43,779 nucleotides of DNA. It comes from Opitutia bacterium. Lineage in GTDB: Bacteria; Verrucomicrobiota; Verrucomicrobiia; Opitutales; Opitutaceae. Made by a program: the position numbers and the translations under genes. Shown piece after piece: positions 36,369 to 43,779 of the stretch; the first letter of the stretch is position 1; each line of letters opens with the position of its first letter. Where the stretch lies: the NCBI GenBank assembly GCA_947474365.1, contig CANJIU010000085.1, positions 1-43,779 of the forward strand, in the 5' to 3' direction. A model generated the notes under the pieces. It had not been told where the DNA came from. It searched no databases and saw only the letters and a program-made list of their open reading frames with translations.

Positions 36369-38585
36369 TTAATCGGCCGCCTTTACGAAGGCGACCCCGT
36401 CAGCGATCACGTTGCCATCCGCGTGGGTGGTCGAGAGCGTGACGGTGTGGCGTTTTCCGGCGTTGAACCGGTAGGTGCCAACTGGAACGGAAAAGCCGTG
36501 CTCGGAACCTTTGCGCATGTTCCAGGTGAGTTTCGCTTTTCCGTCGGCATGGTCGATGATGACCGGTACGTTTGTGGCGCAATCATTGCCGGGTTTATAG
36601 AGCAGCGAAATCTGGTAGGTGCCGTCTGCCGGGATGGGCAGCGTGTAGATGGCCTCCGACGGAATGGCGGAGGTGCCCACCAGAAAGTTGAAGCGAAAGA
36701 GCCCCCACATGCCGGTGGCGGTTTGGGAGTTCCAGGTGCCGGTGGTGGTGACGTGCTTGGAATCCCGGTAATGGACCACGCCGCCGGTGAGGCGATTCGA
36801 AGCGAGGTCGATGGCATGGGTGGCCATGCCTTCGGGGCCGAGTTCGTTGACGAAGGGGGGCACGATGCGGGTGGCGGACTCGCGGTTGTTTTCGATGACG
36901 AGCATCTGGTTTTTCCAGATCGGTTTGATCGCTCCGCCGACGGAATTGTAGATCCAGTTATCCCGCACGGTGGTGTTGCTGGTGTCCCAGTCGAGGAAGA
37001 TGCCGTTGCCGAGCTTGCGGATGGGTTTGCCGTCCGGCTTCTGTTCGTAGCCCCAGGCGTCGTAGAGCCAGTTGTTGAGGATGAAGTTCGGCGCGTTGAG
37101 ATGGTTCATCGTGGCGAAGTGGATACAGGCGCCGTCAATGGTCGTCTGCATGGCGTTGTGAATGTGGTTGTATTCGACCACATTGCCGCCCTGGTTGCGG
37201 AAGGCGAAAACGCCGTTGCGCGAGAGGTCGTTGAAATAGTTGTGGGCGATCAGGTTTCCAGGCTCCATCGACATGGGGAAGGGCCGCGAGTCGAGGTGCA
37301 CGCCGCCGCCATAGTAGCGGATTTTCCCGCAATGCTCGACGGTGTTGCGGGTGATCTCGTTGAGGATGGGCGCGACCTTGGCCGCCGCCTCGCCGGGCGT
37401 GTAAATCTTGGTGTCGTCCATGTAGGACAGGCGTGCGCCCGTCACGAGCACGCCCCCTCCCCCGGAGTGGCGGACGGAATTGCGGTCGAATCGGTTGCGG
37501 CGGCTGTCGAGGTGCAGCCACAGGGCGTAACCGCCGATGTTCTCGAAGTGGCAGTTCCGGATGGAGCAATCGAGGGTGTTTTCGAACATGACCGCGGTGT
37601 CGGTGTGCACGCGCGCCTCGATGTGGCCGAGGGTGAAGGTGGTGTGGCGGAAATCGATGCCGGCGAAGTGAACGTGTTGCACGTGGGTCCCGGCATTGAC
37701 GTCGCCCTGGGCGTTGACGAGCCGGTTGAGCACGGGGGCTACGATGTGTAGGGTGTTCGGATCGACGCCCGGGGCGGGCATGTAATGGAGGCGGCGAGTT
37801 TGCAGATCCAAGAACCACTCGCCCGGTTGGTCGAGCTCCTCGCGCACCCCCTCGATCCAGAACCAGTTTCCCGGAATGATCTTCGCGTGCCGTTCGCTGT
37901 CGGCGATGTCGATGCGCCCGGTCTTGGGGTCCACCTTGGTGACGGTGTTCCACTGGTTGAAGAACCTCCATTGAGGCACGATGTTGATCTGCGCGTCGCG
38001 AGCTCGACCCCAGGCCTCCTTCACCAGGGCCGGGGCAACGATCACGTGGTCCATGTCGCCGCCGGTGGCGTAGAGGAAGGGGTTGGGCGCATCGGCATTC
38101 GGAAAGCGTGCGCGGGTGGCGCGGATTTCGTTCACAAACATCTGCCGGAAATTCCACGCGTCGGGGCCGATGCCCTTGAGGTCCACCTGCCATACGCCGT
38201 CCGCGCCCTTGCTCCATTTTGGGGGAATCGCCAGACCTCCACTCCAGACGACCTTGGCCCCGGGCGCGGCTTTCCAGGTGATCGGGAATTTCTCGCTGCC
38301 GGAATCCTCGGGCCGAAGTTCGAGCGGCGATTCCAACGTGTAGGTGCCCGCGGCGAAGAGAATTTCCACGGATTTGCTGAGTCCTTGGGAGATGATCTGC
38401 CGCACCTTGTCGCGCGCGGCGTGGGGAGTTGCCAGGGGTCTTTCGGCCGTACCCGCGTCGGCATCGTTACCCTGCGGCGAAACGTAGAGCGTAACCGGCC
38501 TGGCCCCGGGGCCCGTGTCCTGCGCTGCGAGCCGCGACGCGCAGACCGCGGATAGAAGCATCAAAATAGGAACAAGGGATTTCAT
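36369..38585 (-). CDS. Exported right-handed parallel beta-helix protein, probable polysaccharide-active enzyme
   Basis: This protein of about 738 aa has a signal peptide (MKSLVPILMLLSAVCASRLAAQ). The beta-helix domain starts VTLYVSPQGNDADAGTAERP, an opening common to pectate-lyase-like and other glycan-active helices. Repeated coils with N-x-I/F-x-H patterns (NRNSVRHSGGGGVLV, NLIAHNYFNDLSRNG) continue to about residue 520. The last 130 residues form a separate beta domain (PADGTYQISLLYKPGNDCA) like a carbohydrate-binding module. I cannot say which polysaccharide lyase or hydrolase family applies. The ATG at 38583-38585 overlaps the previous stop as ATGA. Confidence 0.75.
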   Translation of the reverse strand: MKSLVPILMLLSAVCASRLAAQDTGPGARPVTLYVSPQGNDADAGTAERPLATPHAARDKVRQIISQGLSKSVEILFAAGTYTLESPLELRPEDSGSEKFPITWKAAPGAKVVWSGGLAIPPKWSKGADGVWQVDLKGIGPDAWNFRQMFVNEIRATRARFPNADAPNPFLYATGGDMDHVIVAPALVKEAWGRARDAQINIVPQWRFFNQWNTVTKVDPKTGRIDIADSERHAKIIPGNWFWIEGVREELDQPGEWFLDLQTRRLHYMPAPGVDPNTLHIVAPVLNRLVNAQGDVNAGTHVQHVHFAGIDFRHTTFTLGHIEARVHTDTAVMFENTLDCSIRNCHFENIGGYALWLHLDSRRNRFDRNSVRHSGGGGVLVTGARLSYMDDTKIYTPGEAAAKVAPILNEITRNTVEHCGKIRYYGGGVHLDSRPFPMSMEPGNLIAHNYFNDLSRNGVFAFRNQGGNVVEYNHIHNAMQTTIDGACIHFATMNHLNAPNFILNNWLYDAWGYEQKPDGKPIRKLGNGIFLDWDTSNTTVRDNWIYNSVGGAIKPIWKNQMLVIENNRESATRIVPPFVNELGPEGMATHAIDLASNRLTGGVVHYRDSKHVTTTGTWNSQTATGMWGLFRFNFLVGTSAIPSEAIYTLPIPADGTYQISLLYKPGNDCATNVPVIIDHADGKAKLTWNMRKGSEHGFSVPVGTYRFNAGKRHTVTLSTTHADGNVIADGVAFVKAAD

Positions 38586-39778
38586 TGGGTTTGTTGGTTC
38601 GCCCGGTGCACCCACTCCAGTCGTGCGGCGGAAAGCAGTCCGTAATTGTAGAAGCTCACCCCCGCTGCGCCGACCGATCTCGCCGCCGCCACCCGCTGGA
38701 TCAGGTCGCCCTCGGAGGGAATGTGATCTTCCCCGACCATGTGGGACAGGACCAGGCGCTCGGCGGGAAGGATCGAAGCCGCCCACGTGAGATCCTGGAC
38801 CGCCTCTTTGGCTGAACCAAAGAAGGCCTGGATGAAAATGTTTTCGCAGAATCGCGCGCGCTCCCGCAGCCCCGCCCCTTCGGTCCATGCGCGCGCGGAG
38901 GGTCGCGCGAGCAATCCACTCTGATTGTGAACGGAAACCTTTTCTTCACGGGCCACCTTCTGCACGCGCTGCAGCAGGCCCTCGACGGCGCCGCACCGCA
39001 CCCGTTGCGACGCGAGCAGTTCGGGAAACTCCAGCATCAACGCCGTCAACTCGTCCCGCTCCCCTTCCGGCGACCGCGGCAGCGGCTCGCGTTCCACCGA
39101 CGCCTTGATCAATTGGCGGACTTGGACGCGCAGCGATTCCGGATCGATCCCCTGTCGGACGTGCAGTTCGCGACACGCGGGGCAAAAGCACATCGAAAGC
39201 AGATGCTTCCCGAACGCGCCCGGACTCACAAACATCAGCTCGTGGTGCTCGCGGTGGACGGCATCCAGGAAACAAAAACTGTCGAGGAGGAGCGCATTCG
39301 GCCGGTATTGTCGGCAGAGGTCCGCGACCAGGCTGGCCAGCAATGAACGCACCCTCGGTTGGGCCGGGCACAACGCGAACGCGTAGCGATCGCCGAAGGC
39401 GTTTTCGACGCACAACTCCGGGTGTGCGAGGCCGATCGTCGAGTTGTGGCACCCAATGACGGAAACGATCACCTCGAGTCCGGCGGCGCGGGCCGAAGTT
39501 GCCGCCTCGTGACAGGCACCCCGGCATCGTTCGTCGGGATTCACGGGCGGAAGCAATGACGGATCTTCGTAGAGCGCCGCCGTCGGGTTGAAGTCGCACC
39601 AGTCGATCGGCCGATTATAGAACCCCAAGTTCCGCGGGCGAAACAGCCGCGCGCGATGGTAATTCGGGCTGAGAATGACCGAATTGCAGCCCAACCGTGC
39701 GATCGCCTCGACGCAGGTTGACGCGCCTTCGTGCGCCACGTCCCACGGGAAGAGATTGATCGAGCGGCGGAAGGTCAT
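38582..39778 (-). CDS. TIM-barrel-like protein, possible glycoside hydrolase
   Basis: This protein of about 398 aa (MTFRRSINLFPWDVAHEGAS) has sequence typical of a (beta/alpha)8 barrel: GCNSVILSPNYH, AAGLEVIVSVIG, PNALLLDSFCFLDA, FENIFIQAFFG-like strands and LVLSHMVGEDH. A CFCPACRELH cysteine cluster resembles that in some hypothetical glycoside hydrolases. There is no signal peptide, so it probably acts inside the cell on imported sugars. The start at 39776-39778 overlaps the preceding stop as ATGA. No catalytic residues can be assigned with confidence. Confidence 0.65.
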   Translation of the reverse strand: MTFRRSINLFPWDVAHEGASTCVEAIARLGCNSVILSPNYHRARLFRPRNLGFYNRPIDWCDFNPTAALYEDPSLLPPVNPDERCRGACHEAATSARAAGLEVIVSVIGCHNSTIGLAHPELCVENAFGDRYAFALCPAQPRVRSLLASLVADLCRQYRPNALLLDSFCFLDAVHREHHELMFVSPGAFGKHLLSMCFCPACRELHVRQGIDPESLRVQVRQLIKASVEREPLPRSPEGERDELTALMLEFPELLASQRVRCGAVEGLLQRVQKVAREEKVSVHNQSGLLARPSARAWTEGAGLRERARFCENIFIQAFFGSAKEAVQDLTWAASILPAERLVLSHMVGEDHIPSEGDLIQRVAAARSVGAAGVSFYNYGLLSAARLEWVHRANQQTQ

Positions 39779-40662
39779 GACGGGTCGAACGACGCCACCA
39801 CGGAATCCAGAAACAGGAAATTCCGCACCGGCCGATGCGTCCGGACATCGACGCAGAAATTCATCAGGCGATTCAGTGCCTTGTACGGATGATCGTACAA
39901 CGGCACGGGAATGTCCTGCAGCGGCATGACCAGATCGTTCACCTGTAGTTCGACGCTGCGCCGCGTCCGCGTGTCGAAGTCCCAGCGGAGGTAGTGCCAG
40001 TTGATCTTGGTCGGAATCTCGTTGTAGCAAAACGGCTGGTGGCCGTTGGGCACCGGCTGCCAGTCGTCCTCGTGGATGACGTGGTAGTCGTAGTTCGGCT
40101 GCACCATCTTGGACATCACCATTTTTGTGCTCGGCTGCACCGAGGTCTTGTACATCCAGCGCTGCACCAGCGCGCCCGTCTTGTCGGTGTTCAGGTAGCG
40201 TAGCGCGATGTGATAGCGCCGCCCCTTGTCGCCCTCGCAGATGTCGTTGCTGATCGTGAAGTCGCCGAAATTCCTTTCTGACGGATCGACATTGCCGTCC
40301 CAGTTGGTGTCAGCTCCGAAAATCTGCTCCGCCTTGTAGGTGAAATAGCACTCGACGCGCACCCGGCCGTCGCAGCGCGAGGTCGTGCGCTTGATGGCCT
40401 GGGCCATGTGGCCGGCCTTGGCGCGCGTCGCGAGCTTGAGCGAATACGTGCCCGAGAGCGAACCGTGGCTGCCGATGTCGAAGAAGTTGGCATTTGAAAG
40501 CTGCGGCGGCCGGAGGTCCTCCATGACCTTGCGGACCTTGTTCAGATCGCCGTCGTGGTTGCCGATCAGCTCGCACCAGCCGTTGACGCCTTCGTCGAAG
40601 TCATCGGCGAACAGGATGCTTTTCAGCGGAGTGTATTTCGAGAGGAAGATTTGGTCAGGCAT
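39775..40662 (-). CDS. Conserved protein of unknown function (possibly DUF6772)
   Basis: This protein of about 295 aa starts MPDQIFLSKYTPLKSILFAD and contains FDEGVNGWCELIGNHDGDL and FFDIGSHGSLSGTYSLKLAT. The last resembles the start of a jelly-roll carbohydrate-binding-type domain. From memory the databases label this family DUF6772, but I have not verified it. It has many aromatic residues and an EF-hand-like DTNWDGNVDPSE. There is no signal peptide. The ATG at 40660-40662 is the likely start; the longer frame's extra 48 residues are arginine-rich and unlikely. Confidence 0.6.
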   Translation of the reverse strand: MPDQIFLSKYTPLKSILFADDFDEGVNGWCELIGNHDGDLNKVRKVMEDLRPPQLSNANFFDIGSHGSLSGTYSLKLATRAKAGHMAQAIKRTTSRCDGRVRVECYFTYKAEQIFGADTNWDGNVDPSERNFGDFTISNDICEGDKGRRYHIALRYLNTDKTGALVQRWMYKTSVQPSTKMVMSKMVQPNYDYHVIHEDDWQPVPNGHQPFCYNEIPTKINWHYLRWDFDTRTRRSVELQVNDLVMPLQDIPVPLYDHPYKALNRLMNFCVDVRTHRPVRNFLFLDSVVASFDPS

Positions 40663-40678
40663 GGAGGTGCGGCTGAGA

Positions 40679-41704
40679 TTATTTTTTGATGGAAAGGTCC
40701 CCGATGAATTCCCTCGTGCTGATTGGCTGGCGGGTTTTCGCCGATTCGTAGATTGCGAGCACGACACCCAACGCGATCTCCGCATCCATGAGATCCGGAC
40801 TGACACTTTTTCCGGAAACCAGCGCGGAGGTGAACTCCTGGATCTCGGTGAGGAAAGGCTGATCGTCGGTCACCGTTTCGCAGCCGGCGTCGGCGGAGCC
40901 GACGAAGCGCAATTGCTGGTGGGCGAAGGAGCCGATTGCGCACGAGGCGTTCAGGTGCTCCCCGAAAATCTCGTAGTGGTGCGCGCGTTCATGGCCGGCC
41001 ACCGGCGACCGGTGGGCGATCAGCGAGGCCTGGGTGCCATTGGCAAACTCCAGCAGCGCCAGGGCGGTATTCTCCACGTCGGCGGTCGAATCCGACTGCC
41101 GGGTCAGGGCCGTGACCGAAGTGATTTCGGAGTCGAGCAGCCAGCGCAGTCGATCAATCGAATGAATCATCCCGATCATCGCGATGCCCCCGCCGGCCAG
41201 TGTCCGCTGGCGATACCAAGTGGGCGTGGCGGCGGTCAAGGAGCCGGCAATCAAGCGGTCCACCGCCAAGTCGATCCGGCCAAACCGACCGGAACTGATG
41301 GCGGCCTTCAACCGCCGGGAGGTCGCCAGAAAGCGATGCGTGAATCCCGCCATCGCCACGACCCCGTGCCGCGTACAGGCGGCACGCAGGGCGCGCGACT
41401 CGTCCAGAGTCACGCAATGGGGCTTTTCAATCAGGAGCGCGACGCGGTTCTCCGCCGCCTTCATCGCCGCGTCAAAGTGCAGGCTGTGCGGCAGACAGAT
41501 GCTGAGTCCATCGAGTCCCATCTCCAAAAGCTGCGCCACCGAACCGAAGGCGGCGGCGCCAAAGGTCTGCGCCAGATTTTTGGCGCGCTCCGCATGGGAG
41601 TCCGCGATCCCCACGATGTCAGCGCCGTGGGCGGCGAAGGCCTGCGCGTGGGCGATTCCCATTTGGCCAGCTCCTGCGATGCCGATCCGGATTTTTCGAT
41701 TCAT
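40679..41704 (-). CDS. Gfo/Idh/MocA-family sugar oxidoreductase
   Basis: This 341-aa NAD(P)-dependent enzyme starts IRIGIAGAGQMGIAHAQAF, the dinucleotide-binding loop. It carries the family motif EKPHC with the catalytic-type lysine. The family oxidises or epimerises sugars, inositols and sugar acids. It lies six bases after the transporter gene and 16 before the unknown gene. Confidence 0.9.
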   Translation of the reverse strand: MNRKIRIGIAGAGQMGIAHAQAFAAHGADIVGIADSHAERAKNLAQTFGAAAFGSVAQLLEMGLDGLSICLPHSLHFDAAMKAAENRVALLIEKPHCVTLDESRALRAACTRHGVVAMAGFTHRFLATSRRLKAAISSGRFGRIDLAVDRLIAGSLTAATPTWYRQRTLAGGGIAMIGMIHSIDRLRWLLDSEITSVTALTRQSDSTADVENTALALLEFANGTQASLIAHRSPVAGHERAHHYEIFGEHLNASCAIGSFAHQQLRFVGSADAGCETVTDDQPFLTEIQEFTSALVSGKSVSPDLMDAEIALGVVLAIYESAKTRQPISTREFIGDLSIKK

Positions 41705-41710
41705 GAGAGG

Positions 41711-42982
41711 CTATGGGTTGCGTGCATCCAGGCGGTGGGAAATCTCCCCGAGATTCCCGATGAGCAGTTTCACCGCGAGAAATGCCAGCAGTGGAAACAC
41801 GCTAAACACGATGAAAATGACGGGATACGCGTGGTGGCTGGACGCCCAGGCGATGCCGTACTGAGAAACGATGCCCGCCACGCCGCCCAGGGTCCCGCCC
41901 AACCCAGACACAAACGCGACACTGTGAGACGGGAAAACCTCCGCCGGCACGGCGATATTTCCCCACAACCCATGTCCAAGACTCAAGCCGGTGATGCCGG
42001 CGACGGCCATCAGCGGACTGGCGGCATAGGCGACCCCAAGGCCTGAAAACAACATGAGGATCGAAGCTCCCAGCATCAGACTCTTGCGCACCCGGTTCAC
42101 CGAGAGCCCCTGCGCGACCAGCGTGCTCGTGACCAATCCGCCCAGAATATTGCCACTAGAAAGTGCCACGAAGGGAATCCAAACGTACTTGCCAATGTCC
42201 GCCAGCGTGAACCCGTGAACGGACGTCAGGTACTTCGGCACCCAGAAACTCACGAAATAGACGATGGGGTCGGTGAACACCCGAATCAGAATGCAGCCCC
42301 AGGCGCGTCGGTGACTGAGGAGCGCCATCAAGCCAAAGGGCACCGGCTTTACCGCAGGTTCGGATGAACCGGTCAGAAAGGCGCGGTCCTCGGCGGAAAG
42401 CTTCGGATGGGTGGAGGCCGGATGGTAAAGAGAAACCCAGAGCAGGACCCAGACAAACCCGAGGGCGCCCACGCACACAAACGCGGTGCGCCAGCCGAAC
42501 GACAGGGCGATATAGCTCACCAGCGGTGCCGCCACCGCCGCACCAAACGAACCACCCGCGGCAAGAATCCCAATCCCAAGGGCGCGCTCGCGGATCGGAA
42601 ACCATTCGGCGATCGCCTTGACGCCCGCGGGATAATTCGACGATTCGAAGGCCCCCAGAAAGAATCGCACAACGGCCAGATGCGAGGCCGTGTGAACGAA
42701 GCCATGCAGCATGCTCGCCAGCGACCATCCTGACACCGCGATGGTGAGACTCCGGCGCGTGCCCAGAAAATCAACCAACCCGCCGCTGATCGCATACATG
42801 ACCGTGTAGCTCAGCAAAAAATAGGACGTGATGGTGGCATACCCCACGTCGTCGATCTTCAACTCCGCCTGAACGGTGGCGGCGAGGATCGAGAGCGTCT
42901 GGCGATCCAGATAGTTGATACCGGTCGACAGGAACAAGAGTCCCGCCACCGCCCATCGGAGAGATCGTCCGTTTTGCATCAT
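41711..42982 (-). CDS. MFS transporter, hexuronate/anion:cation symporter-like
   Basis: This 423-aa protein has about 12 membrane segments and matches the ACS family, which includes the hexuronate transporter ExuT. Signatures are NYLDRQTLSILAATVQAEL, FLGAFESSNYPAGVKAIAEW and GILAAGGSFGAAVAAPLVSY. It imports sugar acids with protons. It is the first gene of the seven-gene operon, with upstream sequence containing the inverted-repeat element. Confidence 0.88.
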   Translation of the reverse strand: MMQNGRSLRWAVAGLLFLSTGINYLDRQTLSILAATVQAELKIDDVGYATITSYFLLSYTVMYAISGGLVDFLGTRRSLTIAVSGWSLASMLHGFVHTASHLAVVRFFLGAFESSNYPAGVKAIAEWFPIRERALGIGILAAGGSFGAAVAAPLVSYIALSFGWRTAFVCVGALGFVWVLLWVSLYHPASTHPKLSAEDRAFLTGSSEPAVKPVPFGLMALLSHRRAWGCILIRVFTDPIVYFVSFWVPKYLTSVHGFTLADIGKYVWIPFVALSSGNILGGLVTSTLVAQGLSVNRVRKSLMLGASILMLFSGLGVAYAASPLMAVAGITGLSLGHGLWGNIAVPAEVFPSHSVAFVSGLGGTLGGVAGIVSQYGIAWASSHHAYPVIFIVFSVFPLLAFLAVKLLIGNLGEISHRLDARNP

Positions 42983-43102
42983 CCGTTACCTCGGGCCCAC
43001 CGATGCGATCCATGGGCGGTGGAGCTGCGTGAGTTCACCGAACGGCCCAAGTGGTTCGAGTGCTGCGGGGCGCGTCGCCATCCGGCACGCCGCGTCGCAC
43101 TC
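42983..43102. promoter_or_regulatory. Upstream region of the seven-gene operon
   Basis: The 120 bases between the transporter start and the repeat element must hold the operon's promoter unless it lies within the element. I cannot point to clear -35 or -10 boxes. Confidence 0.3.
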
Positions 43103-43247
43103 AGAGGGTGTCTAAAAAGGAATGTCATTCTGAGCGTAGCGAAGAATCCAATTTGATCTTCGCGGCGTTTTCAGAGGAGGGAACGTCTTGATGGATTCTT
43201 CGCTGCGCTCAGAATGACAGACAGGAAGACCCTTTTTCGACGCCCTC
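43103..43247. mobile_element. MITE-like element with nested inverted repeats
   Basis: Outer arms AGAGGGTGTCTAAAAAGG (43103-43120) and 43230-43247 are complementary at 16 of 18 positions. Inside them are 28-bp arms at 43123-43150 and 43192-43219, complementary at 27 of 28 positions; the left arm contains GTCATTCTGAGCG and GAAGAATCC. A 41-base centre separates them. The TCATTCTGAGCG...GAAGAATCC motif is a widespread bacterial intergenic repeat. The element encodes nothing and can fold into a long hairpin that may stop transcription. Its right end lies next to the TonB receptor stop codon. Confidence 0.75.
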
Positions 43248-43779
43248 TCAGAAACTCACCGTGGTGGTGACGCCCAGCTTGCGCGGGTTGTTGAGCCATT
43301 GCGCGTAGCGGAGCGTGCCGTTGGTCGAGCGGACGAGGTAGACGACTTCATTCGCGTCCAGCAGGTTGGTCACGTTGATCTGAAGGGAGGTGCGGGTTTT
43401 TCCCATCGCCTTGAACCGGTAGACGGCGAACAGATCGTGCAGGAGACGGTCCGGAAAGTAATACATCTTGCGCTTGTTCGCGTCGGCGGCATCGGTGAAC
43501 ATGTAGCCGCGCTGATTATCCTTCAGGCTGCTGCTGAGACCGACGACGAGCCCGCGGAACATTCCTTGGTCGAATTGGTAGCGGTTGATCAGGCTGTAGC
43601 TGCGCTCGGCGTAGCCGATGGTTTTCTCGCCCGCCCGGCGGACGATCAGGCTGCCGCCGGAGGGCGAGACGAAACCGCGCTGGAGGTCGCTGAGCGGAAG
43701 GCCGGTCACGCCGGTGCCGACGCCCGGGGTGAGCAGCCCGAGCACTTGGGCGTTGAGGATCTGGCCTGATTCGATGTCA
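43248..43779 (-). CDS. TonB-dependent outer-membrane receptor, C-terminal part
   Basis: The frame is open to the window edge and encodes about 176 residues of a beta barrel, including IGYAERSYSLINRYQFDQ, TRTSLQINVTNLLDANEVVY and a C-terminal TTTVSF ending in phenylalanine, as outer-membrane barrels do. NVTNLLD is a standard TonB-receptor motif. The N-terminal plug lies beyond the window. It may import the glycan processed by the neighbouring operon, though a repeat element separates them. Confidence 0.88.
   Translation of the reverse strand, partial: DIESGQILNAQVLGLLTPGVGTGVTGLPLSDLQRGFVSPSGGSLIVRRAGEKTIGYAERSYSLINRYQFDQGMFRGLVVGLSSSLKDNQRGYMFTDAADANKRKMYYFPDRLLHDLFAVYRFKAMGKTRTSLQINVTNLLDANEVVYLVRSTNGTLRYAQWLNNPRKLGVTTTVSF

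Noticed and set aside
36318..37751. 477-codon plus-strand open frame
   Set aside because: Antisense to the beta-helix gene; valine/glycine/aspartate-rich shadow of its codons.
43123..43219. CRISPR-like repeat pair
   Set aside because: There are only two arms and they are inverted, not direct repeats; no spacers or cas genes are present.

Overview
The window looks like a piece of a GC-rich Gram-negative chromosome from the PVC group, most likely Verrucomicrobiota and possibly Opitutaceae. This is inferred from gene content: type I sulfatases beside a very large HEAT-repeat/cytochrome 'membrane-bound dehydrogenase' protein, an lpxA gene, RND pumps, a TonB-dependent receptor and several sugar-acid genes. 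No rRNA, CRISPR array or complete tRNA was seen. Most genes are on the minus strand; only sucCD and small remnants are on the plus strand.

Layout. (1) 1-1.2 kb: an HUH-type rolling-circle replication initiator with a strong hairpin upstream, then a tiny unit with its own promoter and terminator. Its 40-nt core resembles tRNA-Gly without D and anticodon arms. (2) 1.2-7.3 kb: a cytochrome/dehydrogenase gene followed by two intact sulfatases and a truncated third, coupled by ATGA overlaps. (3) 7.4-15.8 kb: a decaying region. It holds remnants of an N-formylglutamate amidohydrolase and of HsdR, and three genes broken by an in-frame stop (an unknown gene, a GT39-like glycosyltransferase and mannonate dehydratase). 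Intact FecR-like and PHP-type metallohydrolase genes lie among them. (4) 16.1-18.8 kb: a polyprenyl glycosylphosphotransferase and an alpha/beta hydrolase. (5) 19.0-21.2 kb: sucC-sucD with a clear terminator. (6) 21.3-28.8 kb: an MdtABC-like tripartite efflux operon without an outer-membrane channel. (7) 28.9-33.6 kb: aroB, a possible nuclease-fold protein, lpxA, pdxA and an SGNH-like hydrolase. (8) 33.7-34.9 kb: a truncated transposase and non-coding debris. (9) 34.9-43.0 kb: a tight seven-gene operon (MFS transporter, Gfo/Idh/MocA oxidoreductase, two proteins of unknown function, a beta-helix protein, a small protein and an L-idonate-dehydrogenase-like enzyme). (10) 43.1-43.8 kb: a 145-bp MITE-like inverted repeat abutting the 3' end of a TonB-dependent receptor gene that runs off the window.

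How it fits together. Two carbohydrate modules stand out. The sulfatase/cytochrome operon should desulfate extracellular or periplasmic sulfated glycans. The seven-gene operon looks like uptake and processing of a uronate- or aldonate-type sugar released by a beta-helix enzyme, possibly with the neighbouring TonB receptor. The most unusual items are the minimal tRNA-Gly-like transcription unit at 1.1-1.2 kb, the concentration of in-frame nonsense codons between 1.2 and 15.8 kb, and the partly unassigned seven-gene operon.
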